Source: Theocolax elegans
Taxonomy: Eukaryota > Arthropoda > Insecta > Hymenoptera > Cerocephalidae
DNA: 64,000 bases
Reading direction: 5' to 3'
Assembly: GCA_026168455.1 (NCBI GenBank)
Contig: CM047431.1
Span: 8,330,943-8,394,942 of the forward strand
The translations under genes and the position numbers were made by a program. The notes beneath the pieces are model-generated. The model made no database searches and was not told the origin of the DNA. It was given only the letters and a program-made list of their open reading frames with translations. Below, one piece after another: positions 51,532-62,428 of this stretch (its first letter is position 1; every line of letters begins with the position of its first letter).

Positions 51532-52151
51532 ACAAGGGGAGTACTTAACTTCTGGGAAACGGATCTTATCCTAACTTTGGTATGTCTATTATGGGAGTTA
51601 TTCGATATCTAATAATAATATTCGTAAAAATTACTTACAATTTGATCGCTTACAACTCGGAAACAAGTAGAGATAGGCACTCAAACCAAAAACCAGAAGA
51701 AAGTTGAGTTCAAGTAGATATGGTATGAAAAGAAAGTTCAAATTGCTTAATTTGCAGCAAATTTATGAAGAAAATAAGAAATTAAAGATTATTAGGCCAA
51801 AAGAAACAATAAACTTTTCATATTAAATTTTGGTTAAACTTTCTTCAATTTCTTACTTTCTTCATAACTTTGCTGCAAATTAAGCAATTTGAACTTTCTT
51901 TTCAAACCATATCTACTTGAACTCAACTTTCTTCTGGTTTTTGGTTTGAGTGCCTATCTCTAGTTGTTTCCGAGTTGTAAGCGATCAAATTGTAAGTAAT
52001 TTTGACGAATATTATTAATAGACATCGAATAACTTTTGTAAAAGTTGCCATTGGCAAGAGATAACTTGGCTATCTTCACACTTTTATATTATAAAAGACA
52101 TACCAAAGTTAGGATAAGATCCGTTTCCCGGAATTTAAGTACTTCCCTTGT
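51532..52151. mobile_element. Foldback MITE, ACAAGGG family, complete (620 bp)
   Basis: Starts ACAAGGGGAGTACTTAA and ends with its near reverse complement (TTAAGTACTTCCCTTGT). The two ~300-bp arms are inverted repeats meeting near 51,835. No coding capacity. Other copies are at 58,907-59,562 (complete) and 10,429-10,785 (one arm). No clean target duplication was identified. Confidence 0.82.
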
Positions 52152-53318
52152 AAGTATTGCACAACTAGCCAGCGCTTTGTTAAGTTTAAATAGTTTTAAA
52201 CCACATGCGAAAAGGAAATCTCATTTTCCTCTGCAGGTTTCACGGCATTGTAGTGAGGTTATTCTAAAATGATTGCGTGTACTGCAACTGCCAGTAAAAT
52301 GTTTTTTTTTTTAAATTCTGTATGCATACGATACTTTTCTATCATATGTGTTTTTTATGTAACTCAGGTTAAATAAATAAACAAATAAATAAAAATGAAT
52401 TATTTAAAAATTGCAAAGAAGAATTATTCCACATAAATGCAGTAAATAGTGAGTAAGAAACAAGCATTAATAATATCAAAATTTAATAAATCTTTCGGTA
52501 GGCTCAGTATTGTTAAAATAATATATTAGGTTGGCCGCAGTTACACGAAGAGTGATCAAAAGTAAAATACCTTATCTAATATAAGTATAGTTTGTGACGT
52601 TATAAAATATACAACGCACAAGTACATGCACATGGCTTATATTTACAAGTCATGTGCATGCATGTATAACTTTATTTTAGGTTAGCTCGCGATCGCGTCG
52701 CGGGTAGCGAATCCCTTGCTGGCGGACCGAAGTGCACCGATGCACTTTAAATAAGCAAATATTGATACCCACGGTATGGGTATGTTTTAGCGACGGAGCC
52801 GACGAACGACGCGACCGATACCCGACGGTAGTACGCGGACCACGATCCAGACCATGGCCAAGAGGTATCATGAGCCAAGGACCGAGCCCAGGTCGCCTCA
52901 TGATACCTGGCGAATCCGCTGCTGATGTCAACAAGACGGGAGGTTAGGCGGCGTCCTAACCTCAACCGTCACACGTGCTCAGCAGACGACGACGGCTGAG
53001 ATGGCGCATGGGTGCGCGCACGCCCGAACTACGTACCACTAGTCGGGAGAGCCAGGGTGCTCTCCCACGTTACATCCGTATACCGGGGAACGCGGCACCG
53101 ACGGCGACGATCGTGCGGTACTAGGCGAGGTGCGCGGAAAGGGGAAATCACTCGAGCAGCGAAAGTATTGCGGGCGCGAAGAGTTCGAGTGAGCAACCGT
53201 GAGTGGGATAATGGAAGAGAGCGCGCGGAGCGAAGGGAGCGCGAGAGTAGAGTAGGAGTCGCGGTATACCTAATGTATGCGTGCGAAGGTATACCGCGGC
53301 ACAATAATATATATATAT
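52152..53318. other. Unassigned; AT-rich, then GC-rich with hairpins
   Basis: 52,152-52,670 is AT-rich with no feature. From 52,680 the DNA is GC- and CpG-rich, with two dyads: GGTATCATGAG (52,864) with CTCATGATACC (52,896), and GAGGTTAGG (52,940-52,948) with CCTAACCTC (52,955-52,963). Open frames on both strands there are arginine-rich CpG artefacts. It ends in the (TA)n that hosts the TRIM. Confidence 0.4.
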
Positions 53319-53463
53319 TGTGACGTGGTGGATCTGTATGAGTACAGATCCCCGTCACTTAGGGCTCTGTAGTACCGACGCGGCCAGCGCAAGAATCGGC
53401 ACTTGGCATATGGCGCGCGTATCGGTAAGCAGAAGACGCGGAAAAGTACAGCTGCGACCAATT

Positions 53464-53535
53464 GCGGGCGTAGCGCAGTGGCAGCGTAAACGCCTTCGGA
53501 TCCGAAGGGGCTCGGGTTCAAGACCTGACGCCCGT
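53464..53535 (+). ncRNA. tRNA-Arg(UCG)-like sequence in TRIM LTR 1
   Basis: 72 nt. Acceptor GCGGGCG/CGCCCGT, D stem GCGC/GCGT, T loop TTCAAGA, box A TAGCGCAGTGGCAGCG, box B GGTTCAAGACC, loop CTTCGGA with TCG. The anticodon arm instead folds as the palindrome CCTTCGGATCCGAAGG. Tail CTTTTTTT follows, a potential Pol III terminator. Confidence 0.6.
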
Positions 53536-53575
53536 TCCTTTTTTTAATTTGTAGCAAATGAGTCTCATTGTTACA

Positions 53576-53624
53576 TGGCGCCCAACGTGGGTCTCGAGAG
53601 TCTCATTGTTATATGGCGCCCAAC
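53576..53624 (+). promoter_or_regulatory. Primer-binding site, with duplicated LTR-PBS junction
   Basis: TGGCGCCCAACGTGGG at 53,576-53,591. The junction itself is repeated 38 bp later: GAGTCTCATTGTTATA then TGGCGCCCAAC at 53,614-53,624. So the element has two potential primer sites. Confidence 0.72.
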
Positions 53625-53928
53625 ATAAAAGTACCCATATCCTTCCAGCACCCTAGTTTCCTAGTTTCTAAGTTTTAATGACTCCATGCATAGGCTTCTG
53701 CTTTACCTACGACCCGGCTCCCTACCCTTTCGTCCTAATATTACGATGAATCCGGGGATATTCATCGTTTAGGCGTGGGGAGTTGTGACGTGGTGGATCT
53801 GTATGAGTACAGATCCCCGTCACTTAGGGCTCTGTAGTACCGACGCGGCCAGCGCAAGAATCGGCACTTGGCATATGGCGCGCGTATCGGTAAGCAGAAG
53901 ACGCGGAAAAGTACAGCTACGACCAATT

Positions 53929-54000
53929 GCGGGCGTAGCGCAGTGGTAGCGTGAACGCCTTCGGATCCAAAGGGGCTCGGGTTCAAGACCTGACGCCCGT
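53929..54000 (+). ncRNA. tRNA-Arg(UCG)-like sequence in TRIM LTR 2
   Basis: Same as 53,464-53,535 apart from three visible substitutions (GGTAGCGTGAACG for GGCAGCGTAAACG; CCAAAG for CCGAAG). Followed by TTCCTTTTTTT. Confidence 0.6.
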
Positions 54001-54040
54001 TCCTTTTTTTAATTTGTAGCAAATGAGTCTCATTGTTACA

Positions 54041-54200
54041 ATATATATATATATATATAGATATAGATATATACGGTGCGCGCACACCTATGTATGCGTA
54101 TATACTATTGTATATAGCGCGCGCACGTATATTTTTATTAGATTAATTAATTTAGCTACATTGCGTCGTTAATTGATTAAATAAAATGAATCCCGAATTA
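54041..54200. other. (TA)n and short spacer
   Basis: (AT)n to 54,058, then GCGCGC-containing simple DNA and AT-rich sequence. Confidence 0.5.
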
Positions 54201-54420
54201 GTGAAAAATGCATCCCCTGGGAGCTAAAAATTCATGAAAATGGGCATATAATGCAAAAAAGTGCTAAAATGTCAACTTTGACTCTCTGTAACTTAAAATA
54301 ATGGCCCAGAAAAAATCTGAAAAAATTCAGGAGAACTACTGGATACCTCTAAAACATATTCCCACAGTTATAGCAATATTTATTTTTTTCATCTTCGATG
54401 TCACAGAGAACCACCCATAT
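54201..54420 (+). mobile_element. Foldback element, copy 3, right terminal fragment
   Basis: About 220 bp from GTGAAAAATGCATCCCC to the terminus ACAGAGAACCACCCAT and (TA)n, almost identical to the right end of the copy at 24.1-26.7 kb. Confidence 0.85.
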
Positions 54421-55480
54421 ATATATATATAACTGTAATTAGTTGCCGAAATTAAATTTTAATTGTTGTATGAGTGTGTCGGGATAGTTAGTATTAATTA
54501 CATAGCCGGTAGGCACGGGGCGACAGCACCGACTGGGTTACCGATATGGTAATTATTTATTTGTATTGCGCGCCTTCCAGTGTCGGGGATAATTGGTTGC
54601 GTGATCGACCCAATAATTAACAGGTTGGTGGTGACGTAAACCACTATTATTGGATAATCGGCCTTGACGGAAATAAGATCAAGGCTGACTACGCGTATCG
54701 ATCACGCAATCAACCACCATAATCAAAGCCGGTAGATAAGGAGTAGAATAAGATAGAACAGGATAGCGATAGGGTGGGGAGGAAAATCCTTAATTTTGGG
54801 GATCAAGCCACGCCGCGAGTCGGATGAAGAAGCCGGTCTCGACGATTCGCTACCTGATCGACCGACAAGATAGTCGTGTTTTGTTGAGTAGTATTTTGAG
54901 GCTGAGTAGCCATTTTTGTCGAGTAGAGTAGAGTGTAGTAAAGTTGAGTTAGAGTTGTAGTCGAGAAGTTGGTTGGAGTTGAAGATTTATTAGGCAAGTA
55001 TAATTACGGTTAGCCCGACGGGCGGTCGAATTATTATTAATATTATATTTTTATATTCGCCGGACGGACGGAGTTGAGAGAGTGTGTGCACGTGTGTGAG
55101 CCGGTCGCGAGTCGCGATTAGTAATTGTGTCGGTGCCGGAAATTATAATACTTTATTTAAATTTCTAATAAATTGAGTTGTGATTATAAGATTATTATTA
55201 TAAGAGTGTATTTATTAATTTCCTTTACTCTAAAAGCCGCCGGTTCCGAGGTGGCCAGCCGTCCGGATTCCCTCTGTCACGAGGAGTCGAGGTGAGGATT
55301 TGCCGGGTTGCCGAGTAGTTGTTAGAGTAATTATTCTTTTTATTTTAAATATCGCCAGGCGCCCAAATAAATTATAAATCGGTGATATTTTAACCATTTT
55401 GAACGTCGCTACGACGGAACCTCCGTCGACTTATAATTTAATTTAATTGTATTTTCTGCCGACGAAAAGTAGCGTCACAA
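54421..55480. other. Unassigned; LTR-like features without a partner
   Basis: Starts near TGTAATTAGTTGCCG after (TA)n. Contains AATAAATTGAG (55,169), an inverted repeat GCGTGATCGA (54,599) with TCGATCACGC (54,697), and CAGGCGCCCAAATAAA near 55,357, which resembles a mutated tRNA-Lys primer site. This could be a degenerate LTR plus leader. No second copy is visible and no gag follows. Confidence 0.3.
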
Positions 55481-56680
55481 GTTTAAGTCAAGTGTAGTTG
55501 TCCCCTGTAGACTCGTAAGCGCCGGCTTCGGGTTACGGCAGAGATCCTTGGTTGTGTATCGATGCGGAAAGTCGGACGCTGATGATTTTCTGATGTGCGG
55601 AATACAGCGGTTGACCGAAAGGAATGCTTCTAAATGATGATGTAAAAGAATTGACGAGATCCTCGAAGGCAGTATTTTGACTTGAATTTAATCAAATATC
55701 CGAACGACAGAGTTTCGCCGTCGGAATAGATTACTTCAAAATCAAAGATTTGACTGCCATAGTTTTGCCTTCTAGAGCCTTTAGATGAAAATCTGAGAGT
55801 GCCTTGGTCCGTTTTGATCGTTCCTTATATACCCAAAAAGCCCACTTTTCTATCTTTGTCTTACCTTTTTACTAGGATAGAAAAGTTCGTAGAAACACCC
55901 TCGTCGTCGAAGCGGCTTCCTCGCACTCATCTCCAAAGCTTTAATTTATTATCTATTTTCTAACGTTCGTGCACTTACGTTTCGGGCGACTGCCACTCGT
56001 AAATTTCGTTGTCTTGGTATCCGCATACTTTGATTCAAATACTTGCATAATAATGATTCGTCACGGTTCCTCTGTTGTCTTGCAGGTTTTCGTCTCACAT
56101 CATAGTTTATGTATCTGGCTATCTATTTGTAATTTCTTTAATAGCTTCTTTTCGTATACCGTGATTGTAAATTAAAATTCTCTATGCTTGTACGTTCAAT
56201 TTTTACTGCATCCATCTGGGGTAACTCTCTTTATTTATTCTAGTTTCGTTCTTACGCGGCTTTTATGTAGTTCTTTCTCATTTTTACTGCGTAGAAAAAG
56301 ATTTTAAAAGATTCTAGAAGAAAATGCTACGAAAAGATTCTACGCAGCACTTCTTAATTTCACTGCGTAAAAACATTTTCATGAAAAATAATAATATAAT
56401 TTTGTGTCGGACGCGACAAATTTACTTTTTAATACATTAACACTCGAATAAATCAAGATATTCAAAACTACTATATACAAATACAAATTTATAAGATACG
56501 TTTTTATGGGGTTTCAGTAATTGCTTGTGTTCACCGGTATATTTTTTCTTCTCTCAATGTTCAGAAGTCTCACAATATTTAGATTTTACTAAAATATCTA
56601 CCAATTTAACAATATATTTTTTCATGCAGTGAGAACAAAATGCGTGAGTGTCTGCGGTTACGGTAACTCTATCAGAGAGC
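55481..56680. other. Unassigned sequence
   Basis: No protein resemblance. 56,285-56,350 has a short dyad CTGCGTAGAA...TTCTACGCAG, and 56,350-56,620 is AT-rich. Confidence 0.35.
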
Positions 56681-57390
56681 TGGGTATATGCCGCGGTTCC
56701 AAGAGCTATCCGCGGCCTTCGAGAAAAAACAGAAAGAGTTCAAAGTTACCATCAAAGCGATTAAGCGTAAGTGTTGGCGTAATTTCTGTGAGAAAGTGGA
56801 ACGCGATCCTTGACTAAGCCATGCAATATAGAGATGAATTAACTCATACCCATGGGCGCTTCACCACCATTGTGTGCCGGATGGAATAACTGGTCTGGAT
56901 GTGAAGCCCACTGCATTGAATGTGCCACAAGTCTGCGGACACATTTAGTGCTTGTTTTAAGTTAGGATGCTTCCCGGCGCAGTGGAGGGTACAGTGACTG
57001 ATATTTCTTCCAAAGGAGAACAAAGGCCCGAAGGATTCATCCTCGTACCATCCACTTTATTAGTTGGATATAGTTGGGAAACTGTTCGGGCATGCCATTT
57101 GTGCCAGGCTACAAGTAACTATTGCATGAGCACGTGATCTGCCCGACAATCAGTTCAATTTTTGGAAAGGGCGGTCAACTGTTGACGTCATAAATCAAGT
57201 TGTTGAGCTGGCCACCAATACCAACGGTGGTACTGGAAGTTCAAGGCGCATTGTGCTATTATCGCAATAGGTGTACGCAATACCTTTAACTCGGCCGTAT
57301 GGAAAGTCATTATATTGTACATGGAACAAGTGAAGGTGCCGCTCTACCTGCACAAGATCATCTCAAGCTACCTCACAGAATGGACCCTCT
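56681..57390 (+). pseudogene. R1-clade LINE reverse transcriptase, heavily decayed fragment
   Basis: Reading across frames: FEKKQKEFKVTIKAIKRKCW (linker before RT, 56,720), WRVQ and LIFLPKENKGPKDSSSYHPL (57,000-57,050), LDIVGKLFGHAICARLQVTI, DNQFNFWKGRSTVDVINQVV (57,150-57,210), and VKVPLYLHKIISSYLTEWTL (57,330-57,390). Same domain order as the LINE at 2.7-6.9 kb, with many stops. It ends abruptly at 57,390 where Helitron-like sequence begins. Confidence 0.75.
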
Positions 57391-57394
57391 AAAC

Positions 57395-58870
57395 CTAAAA
57401 AGTGCATTAATTTAGGACTCAATCCAAAACGTGTTTAAATGTCAATAATGAGACATACAAAAATAAAAAATACTCATAATACCATGGTATTTATAGGAGA
57501 TCATGACCATTTACCAATTGAACGTGACGTAGTTATACATTCAAAATATGACAAACCTATTAGTATATTTCAAACTAGTGAACATACTATTCCTATGGCA
57601 TAACCTCTTACATATCCTAATGGAGGATACGGTTGGATGTATAACATTAAATATAGATTTACTAAAAATAATAATTCAACTCTTTAATTTTATAAATATC
57701 GACAGAGTAGATCTTCTCGTAGAATCTGCTCGTTTATATTTTATTGAAAAAAATAGGACAGATTATTATAAAGATGTAATAGATTACATTCACAATAAAC
57801 AACAAAATAAAAAATGCGAAATTGGAAAAGAGATTATAAGACTATTAACTTTTATTGAAAATCCAAGATCAATGGAACAAACTTATATCGATGCAATGAC
57901 ATTAGTCAACGATTATGGTAAACCTGTTCTTTCTATAACAATGAAAATTATGAAAATGTAATAGATATACCTGATATTCTAACAAGATTATTTTAACAAA
58001 AATTAAAAGAATTTAAAAAAGTTAGAAAACGTGGTGTATAGGGTAAATGCATAACATTGAGTTACGTTATTGAATTTTAAAAAAGAGCTATAATTTGTAG
58101 ATAAAAAGATAAAATTGATGATCTAAGTAAAGTAGACAAATTAATAAGTGCGGAAATTCCTACATGATCCATGCGGCGATCAAAATACAAAATCTCCATG
58201 TATGGAAAATAATAAATGTACTAAACATTTTCCTAAATCATTCAAATTACAACAACTTTTCAAAAAATTGGATATCTATTATATAAAAGAAGTAATAATG
58301 TAACAAAATAATATATAACGAATACAAAAGTAAATGAACTGCTGACAATAATTACTCAATTAATAAAAATGACTACAAATTTAATGAAATAAGACAATAT
58401 TTGAATACAAGATATATTAGTCCTCCTAAAGCAATGTTAAAATTATTGGAGTACCGATTATACGGATTCTCACTTTATATACAGATTATCTGTGCATAAT
58501 GAAAATGCACAGAATATATTTTAAAGAAGGTTGTAAGGAAGAAGCAATTAATAAAAATATAGCAACTACTTTAACTGCTTGATTCCAACTATATAAAGAG
58601 GACAAGAAAAAATATAAATTGGAATGTAAGGAAAAAATTTAATAAATCAACATTAAGCAGAATGTAGTTTGTTAATACCGGTAATACGATACTTTTAACT
58701 TCAACTAAAAATTTACGAGTTATTAATGAAGATGATAGTGATAATTTTAAAAAGTGGCTACTGTAGGTAATGGAATTTATTTTAATACTTTGGAAGAAGA
58801 TAATAATAAATTACTTGACATTCATGAAAACATTATACTTCGGTTTGATGATAATATAATCACGTAAATA
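57395..58870 (+). pseudogene. Helitron Rep/helicase-type transposase, N-terminal part, decayed
   Basis: Fragments in several frames: FIGDHDHLPIERDVVIHSKY and YPNGGYGWMYNIKYRFTKNN (57,480-57,690), YYKDVIDYIHNKQQNKKCEI, then RLLTFIENPRSMEQTYIDAM and LVNDYGKP (57,770-57,920, open frame 57,548-57,961), [16 protein letters not shown] (58,105-58,165), [16 protein letters not shown] (58,195-58,250), and RYISPPKAMLKLLEYRLYGF and LSVHNENAQN (58,410-58,520). These match the Helitron-like N-terminal domain order. The segment that should hold the catalytic HUH motif (two His around a hydrophobic residue, near 58,075) is missing or scrambled. The helicase is absent. Rolling-circle transposition would need both. 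Confidence 0.75.
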
Positions 58871-58906
58871 TTATGAGATAAAATACCAATAGATAATTCA
58901 GAACTA

Positions 58907-59562
58907 ACAAGGGGAGTACTTAATCTCCGGGAAACGAATCTTATCGTAATACTGATATGTCTTTTATAATATAAAAATCTGAAGAAAGCCAAGTTATTCC
59001 TTGCCAATGGCCACTTTTACAAAAGTAACTCGATATTTAATAATATTATCCGTAAAAATTCCTTTCAATTTGATCGCTTATAACACGGAAACGAATAAAG
59101 ATAGTCAGCCAAACCAAACACCAGAAGAAACTTGAGTTCATGTAAATAAGGTTTCAAAAGAAAGAAGTTTAAATTGATTAATTTGGAGCAAAGTTATGAA
59201 GAAAATAAGAAATTGAAGAAAGTTTAACCAAAATTTAATATGAAAAATTTATTGTTTCTTTTGGCATAATAATCTTTAATTTCTTATTTTCTTCATAACT
59301 TCTCTAAATAAAGCAATTTTGGCTTCTTTTTTAAAACTATATCTACTTGAACTCAACATTCTTGTAGCTTTTGGTATAAGTGCCAATCTCTATTAGTTTC
59401 CGAGTTATAAATAATTAAAGTAAAAATAATTTTTATTGAAATTATTACTAAATGTCGAAAAACTTTCGTGAAAGTGGCTATTGGCAAGTAATAATTTGGC
59501 TTTCTTCATGTTTCAACATTACAAAAGACATCCGTTTCCCGCTGGTCAAGCACTCCCCTTGT
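58907..59562. mobile_element. Foldback MITE, ACAAGGG family, second complete copy (656 bp)
   Basis: Starts ACAAGGGGAGTACTTAA, ends GCACTCCCCTTGT. Inverted arms join near 59,240. More diverged than the copy at 51.5 kb. It is inserted next to the Helitron relic. Confidence 0.8.
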
Positions 59563-59978
59563 CAGTGTGGAGTATTTGAAATATTACTGCTGCAGTTTAA
59601 AGGTGCTGCTGCAATTTTGAATTAATTTATTGTTACTTTTTTTAATTTGAGCGCTACTCTAAAAAACTGGATAAGAACAATTTATTAAAGTTATAAAAAT
59701 GGATAGAAATAGTTGTAAAAAATTAAAAGAATTATTTTATTAGTAAATTAGTGAATTGAATTAGTAAATAAAGTGATTTCTGTTGAGTGTACAAAACCTG
59801 CATTGGAAGTTCTGTGGGATATTAGAATACTTGTTATTACTAGAAATAAAAACATATTTTTGTGCAAATGAATTATGTAAATTATATCTGAATATATTAT
59901 GTAAACGTAATCCAAATAATGTTTTAATTTGAATGAATTTAAAGTAAATTGTCACCAATCACGATTACGCGTATATAC
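59563..59978. other. AT-rich spacer
   Basis: Nothing recognised; short AT-rich frames only. Confidence 0.4.
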
Positions 59979-60790
59979 TGTGACGTGGTATTCGCGGTCC
60001 CGTAATAATAATTAATTTTAATGATGTTCAATTAACGTTGGGCCGCGTCGCCCAATACCGCGTACACAATTATATTTATTTATCGCGAAGATTACCGGTA
60101 AGTGTCGCCAGTTACAAGTTTGCTGGCAAGCACGGTGTGGAGGAATCAGGTGATCCTCCTTGCCTCGACACGATTCAATTTTAACAATAAAATGCCGCAG
60201 GAGTGGGGAGACACAATAATTACTCGATGTTAAAAATAAAAATTAAAAAAACATTTATTTTCAATTATTTAACAAAATGGCCATCCAGGTCTCGTGCCGC
60301 GACAATAATTTTTTGCGCGAGCGGAAATATCAGGAAGTCTACCGGATCGAGGACCTCGCCTGCGGTAGACTATCTTCCGATGTCCGATATTCGGGTATTA
60401 GTGTACCCGAAAACACTCCCGAATTCTCAAACGCGCGGTAATACAATTGAACATACCGGGATATCGGTTGTGGTGGTGATCCGGCGGCCCAATGCCGCGG
60501 CGAGTACCTCGCGAACCACGTTAGCACTCGCGCACAACCCCGTCTTATTCACTCACCAAGTCACTCGCGGTACACTACACGAGGATAATCCGGGTGTTGA
60601 TGGCCGAAGGCTTCTGCGCCTCGCGCCCCTTTTCTCAGCCTTGATCACAAACTACGTCTCGGCACCGGATAAGTTCTTCCGCCTCGAGAGGCAGATCGAG
60701 ACGTATTGAATAGGCAATTGCCTAATTTCCCGAAAAAGGAATGAGAGTGGGGAACATACACACTCTCTCGTGCTCTTATCTCTACCTCTC
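59979..60790 (-). mobile_element. Gypsy-type LTR, minus strand, truncated
   Basis: Plus-strand start TGTGACGTGGTATTCGCGG is the reverse complement of the end of the LTR at 50,228-51,016. Homology (with indels) continues through TGGCCATCCAGG/CTCGTGCCGCGAC (60,280), the CCGATATTCGGGTA region and the CACACTCTCTCG region near 60,765, then stops. The last ~200 bp of the LTR (its 5' end) are missing. The 168-codon frame at 60,203-60,709 is inside this non-coding LTR. Confidence 0.68.
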
Positions 60791-61171
60791 TCTGCGCGCG
60801 CATGGTGAGTCGACTAGTCACTATTCACTTTTGCTTCGTATTTGTATCTTCGCCTTCTTCTCACATCTGTTCCTGAGCTTTATAGTGCATACTTTACGTA
60901 GGCGGACTGACTGCAGCTTGCACTTTTCGATAAAGTTCGCCTTAGCAGTTAGTTTTTCCACCTAAATTTACGCTGCAAACAACCTGTCAACATCGAGGTT
61001 ATTTTCGCTTGGAGTGGCAATTAAGCGGCAGAATTATTCGCACAACTACGTGAGCGCCCCTCTTGGATTCTAACGGAACTACGGCCCAACATCTCGTCGT
61101 CGCACCTGTTGTGACGTCACATATAACGCCAACTCTGTATCGCTTCACCTCACCTCAGTAATATTGATACA
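60791..61171 (+). other. 5' untranslated region of the LINE at the right edge (probable)
   Basis: Moderately GC-rich, no ORF. Lies between the LTR fragment and ORF1. Contains the palindromic GTGACGTCAC at 61,109. The exact 5' end of the LINE is not determined. Confidence 0.4.
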
Positions 61172-62428
61172 ATGGCTTCCGCGAGATGTTGTTTCGTCTG
61201 TAAGGTGCGCATTACACGCAAGGATTATTCTGAGGTATGCCCAGCGTGCAATAATATCACGCATTCGCACTGCGTTTCAATTTTGCCGGATACTAATATT
61301 CGGCGCTGCTATGATTTAGCACGCACGTCTGCGATTTTGTGCGTTAGTGGCGACTTGTACTGAATGGGGGCAGCACCTACTGGGTCGCAATTTGTGAGCG
61401 CGACGGTGAGCGGGACAGCTGCGGGGATTCTCGCATCTCCCCCCACTATGTCAAGCGCGAAGCGCTAGGCCTCGCCCCCATCGCCATCATTTACGCAGGT
61501 TGCCAAGCTACCTCGCGCGATCACGCCCATTGCGACCAGTATTAGTCAGTTGGGCGGCTCATTGGATCCCGCTGCGATGACGGATACTCCACCGGCGTGG
61601 TTTACTCGTTTCGAGCGCTCTTTTGAGCGCTCTATTTCGGCTTTCACGGAGAGAGTTGAAAGTAAGGTTGATGTTGTTGATTCGAAATTAAATTCAATTA
61701 GTGCCGAACTATTTTCATTGCGTGAGCGTGTTAATGGCATCGAATCCTTTGCAAATGAGCGTATCAATAAGCTGGACGGCCGTATTACTAGACTCGAGGA
61801 TGGTCTTGGAGCTTTGCGTGAGAGTGCATGTGCTTCTACGTCGCAGGTGGCCGATCCTCCCTTGAATATAAAATCAATTAAAGATGATTGTGAGCTGCTG
61901 CTTTTGGGCTTACCGCTAATATCTAAGCTAGACGATCGCTCGCTTATAAAAATAATTCTAGATGCTATGAATTTGCCGCTCGTTTACTCACATCTTGTTG
62001 AAATTCGTGCGTGGATTCCACGCTCCAAAAGGGTGGTTAATACTTCGTTTATGCAGGGTGTTCCCGATGATACCTCAGCAGTGTCTGCTGGCCCTACGTT
62101 CTCGAGAGGATTAGTTTTTAGAGTTACTTCGCCTTCGGTGCGTGACATTATAGTCGAAAAATCTTATTTATTGAAAGGGAAAACTGCTTTGGGTGTTTTC
62201 GGAGAGGGTAATGATTCGTCGTTATTTATAAGATCGCTTTGGCCAAAGGCAGTACATGAGCTTTGGTCATTAACCGTGCGTAAAGCGAAAGAATTGGGGT
62301 ATTTGCGGCCGATAGTATTAAATTCAATTATTTATCTAAGAAGAGAGAAGAAGGGATCAATGATTCGTATAAATGCTGAAGCTGATCTCCTTTTCCTTCC
62401 TCCTAATCCCGGGTGTCCTTCGCAATGA
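61172..62428 (+). pseudogene. LINE ORF1: PHD-type zinc finger, coiled coil, RRM-like; two nonsense codons
   Basis: A single frame of 419 codons with two internal stops (TGA 61,361-61,363; TAG 61,466-61,468). Residues 3-50 are a Cys/His-rich finger (CCFVCKVRITRKDY, CPACNNITHSHC) of the PHD-like type found in ORF1 of several insect LINEs. Then come a Ser/Pro linker and a coiled coil (about residues 145-215: RFERSFERSISAFTERVESK, SLRERVNGIESFANERINKL). The C-terminal domain has KDDCELLLLGLPLISKLDD and later RKAKELGYLRPI, an RNA-binding-like fold shared with baculovirus FP-like and LINE ORF1 proteins. It would coat the element RNA. It is in the same frame as ORF2 and is separated from it by one TGA. 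Confidence 0.75.

Larger units (their letters stand above)
53319..54040 (+). mobile_element. TRIM: 722-bp miniature LTR retrotransposon
   Basis: Two 257-bp LTRs (53,319-53,575 and 53,784-54,040), both starting TGTGACGTGG and ending CATTGTTACA, enclose 208 bp. A tRNA-Lys primer site TGGCGCCCAACGTGGG follows LTR 1 (53,576-53,591) and a purine tract AGGCGTGGGGAG precedes LTR 2. The element lies in (AT)n, with ATAT on both sides. No coding capacity. This is the definition of a terminal-repeat retrotransposon in miniature, which must be moved by proteins of another element; a tRNA-Lys-primed gypsy such as the 12-kb one is a candidate (inference). Confidence 0.88.

Noticed and set aside
52677..53358. 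Arginine-rich ORFs on both strands
   Set aside because: CpG-rich DNA gives long open frames by composition; overlapping frames on both strands are equally open and no domain appears.
53270..54085. Two near-identical minus-strand ORFs of 95-107 codons
   Set aside because: Antisense readings of the two TRIM LTRs including the tRNA-like sequence; they duplicate because the LTRs do.
60203..60709. 168-codon plus-strand ORF
   Set aside because: Lies wholly in a non-coding LTR that is homologous to the LTR at 50.2-51.0 kb, where the frame is not conserved.
61172..61363. Host PHD-finger protein gene
   Set aside because: The same frame continues through a coiled coil and an ORF1 C-terminal domain and is followed by a LINE endonuclease, so it belongs to the LINE.
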